Below are positions 62,291 through 64,000 of a stretch of 64,000 nucleotides of DNA, piece by piece. How positions within the stretch are numbered: position 1 is the first letter of the stretch; the number at the start of each line of letters is the position of its first letter. The position numbers were made by a program, and so were the translations under genes. Source of the DNA: Zygaena filipendulae (Eukaryota > Arthropoda > Insecta > Lepidoptera > Zygaenidae); assembly GCA_907165275.2 (NCBI GenBank), contig OU015666.1, forward strand, positions 2,758,001-2,822,000, read 5' to 3'. The notes under the pieces were generated by a model. It did not search any database, was not told the DNA's origin, and saw nothing but the letters and a program-made list of their open reading frames with translations.

Positions 62291-62348
62291 ATGGCTCGCG
62301 ATAGATTCGTGTGGAAAATGTTTTTGGATTTTTTCGTTTTAGCCTGCA
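62291..62348 (+). CDS. Exon 1 of a putative tandem wunen-type phosphatase (partial)
   Basis: Encodes MARDRFVWKMFLDFFVLAC and leaves one base before the donor GTAAGT, so its splice phase (1) equals that of wun exon 1. It aligns with the end of that exon ([15 protein letters not shown]): the same F-V...K...D-F...L..C pattern in the start of helix 1. An in-frame TAA at 62240-62242 with no ATG between supports this start. The polar N-terminus is about 20 residues shorter than in wun. The remaining exons are not in the window, so function is inferred from this exon and the tandem position only; it could also be an isolated duplicated exon. Confidence 0.6.
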
Positions 62349-64000
62349 GTAAGTAAAAAGTTTATCTATTTTATTTTCTCCTTGCAGAGCCCGCGTATCT
62401 TCTGGGTTTCCCTACGAACTCTTTTTCGAGATAAAAAGTGTGAAAAAAAAATATACAATCACAATACAATAATATTAAAAGATATTGTTATAATGCAGAA
62501 CATTATTATATAATATGTGTGACCATCCAAAAGTGTTTGACTAGGTACCTACCTACCTACTAAAAATGCAAAAAAAAATGCTACAAAATTTCACATTTAA
62601 TCTACTAATATTACGTAGGGAAATATACTTAATGAGAAAAGATTTGAATTGTTTTTGTTTGTTTATTTGTTTATTGACAAACTCAAAACTACTTTACTGA
62701 TTAAAAAAATTTTTTCGCTAGGTAGGTAGCTACATTGTCCCTGAATGACATAGGGTAGGTAAGATATCTACGTATTGTCCCGGAATTCCCGCAGGAACTC
62801 CGAAACTCCGGGTTAAACCAGGGGAACAGCAGTTATATTAAAAGTAATAGTTATATGTACCTACCTATATTGTTACTGATTTAGCCTGCTTTTGTTGCTA
62901 AGCTACTGGGCAACTTTAATTTTTAATTCGTACACAAAATATTTATCAGCTGTGTAATCGAAGCAATGTTACTGATAAAAAAACTATAGCATCAAGGTGA
63001 AACCGTGGACCATGAAATTGTTTTATTGGCAAGTAGGTCTTATCTATAGTTTAAGTACCTGCAGAAGAATGAATTGAATTAACGAGGCAATACCTACTTT
63101 GGATACATATACGAGTAAGTACCTACGTTAGGCCGAGGACTTTGGTCACGTGATAATGTCGACCACGAGAAATAATTTTGATAATGTATTTAGTGCTCCA
63201 CAGTGCTATACCCAAAGAACACAAGAACAAAGTATTGCACATTAAGAAATTTTCTTGTGTCTTATCCCAAATTTCTTGTAGGTAATATGTACATTGTACA
63301 GTTGCAGTCGCATAAAACAACCAAAGCGACTGGATGTCATTAACAGACATATTGTCTTATAAGTCACAAAATTTCTTATGTGCAAAAAGCCTTAAGGTTC
63401 AACCTAGATTTTGCGCTTGATGTTGAGCATTTGTGTTCAACTTTAGGCGTCTTTAACACATTAACGAAACCAAAATCAGTATAATATTTGGTAAGTAATA
63501 ATACATAATTAGTAACTACCATCAGCATTATCACTGTATCCGTCATTTTGTCAGCAGGTAAGGAATGATACTGATAAGCATCTTAATACAAATAGAGGTA
63601 CCTATGTACAGCGTGGAAATGTTGTGTGCCCGCGATCATTTCGACAATTACATGTAGCTATATCTGCGTCAGTAAAATGAATAAAAACATTTAAAAAAAT
63701 CGCGGTATCTTTATAATTTACACTTTAGCAGCTCTCATACTTACTGAGCATTGATCCAAATGCCATATCACGTTAAAATGTTTAAAACTGACTAAATAAT
63801 ATTCTTGTCACAATGTTTTCAACCTGTATACCTACGTATCTATATGAACAATGGTTTATCTACGTAACTAGCTCATAGATATGAGTCACAATATCGGTTA
63901 AAATCCAATATCTGTTATCAACAGGCAGGTTTGGCCTAGGTTTCGCGGTCACACTGGTCTAACACTAACTAATTAAACGATAGGTACATAAAGTTGAAAC
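62349..64000 (+). other. Start of the putative paralogue's intron 1
   Basis: AT-rich, with one Helitron-like remnant at about 62620-62829. No exon resembling the conserved [10 protein letters not shown] loop is found up to the window end, in keeping with the long first intron of wun. Confidence 0.5.
62620..62829 (+). mobile_element. Helitron-like remnant
   Basis: CCCGGAATTCCCGCAGGAAC followed by GGGTTAAACCAGGGGAACAGCAG. The palindrome is degraded and the CTAGT end reads CAGTT. Confidence 0.6.

Overview
The window looks like AT-rich nuclear DNA of a moth or butterfly. The repeats support this: many Helitron-like elements ending in CAGCTAGT next to a GCGGGTGAAACCGC palindrome, LINE tails common in Lepidoptera, a tRNA-derived SINE and several MITE families. 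Almost all of the unique coding content belongs to one widely spread gene.

That gene lies on the + strand from 5688 to 58688 and encodes a wunen-type phospholipid phosphatase (LPP/PAP2 family). Six short coding exons add up to 306 codons (315 with an alternative splice acceptor), separated by introns of about 18.5, 9.1, 23.4, 0.47 and 0.59 kb. The three PAP2 catalytic signatures are present in exons 3, 4 and 5, all splice sites are GT-AG, and the frame is continuous. A second coding start at 62291-62348 closely resembles the first exon of this gene and has the same splice phase, so it is probably exon 1 of a tandem paralogue whose remainder lies beyond the window. Drosophila also carries tandem wun and wun2.

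Layout: 1-2.2 kb is a TA-flanked inverted-repeat element with a dead Tc1-like (DD34E) transposon inserted in it. 2.5-5.1 kb holds two copies of a 0.5-kb repeat rich in ATGGCGG motifs and a spliced THAP-domain remnant. 5.5-5.8 kb holds the putative promoter and exon 1. 5.8-24.3 kb (intron 1) contains MITEs, LINE and SINE fragments and a G-run/C-run palindrome. 24.3-33.8 kb holds exons 2 and 3 with fold-back elements between them. 33.8-57.2 kb (intron 3) holds many Helitron-like copies, a SINE, LINE fragments and MITEs. 57.2-58.7 kb holds exons 4-6. 58.7-62.3 kb is intergenic DNA with a strong fold-back element. 62.3 kb to the end is the paralogue's first exon and start of its first intron.

The two genes would encode integral membrane lipid phosphatases that remove phosphate from extracellular or lumenal lipid phosphates. 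In Drosophila this family guides germ cells and acts in tracheal development. I see no novel multi-gene system here. The more unusual observations are the nested transposons, a MITE family that carries paired TGACGTCA sites, the ATGGCGG-rich repeat, several strong fold-backs inside the introns, and the putative tandem paralogue.
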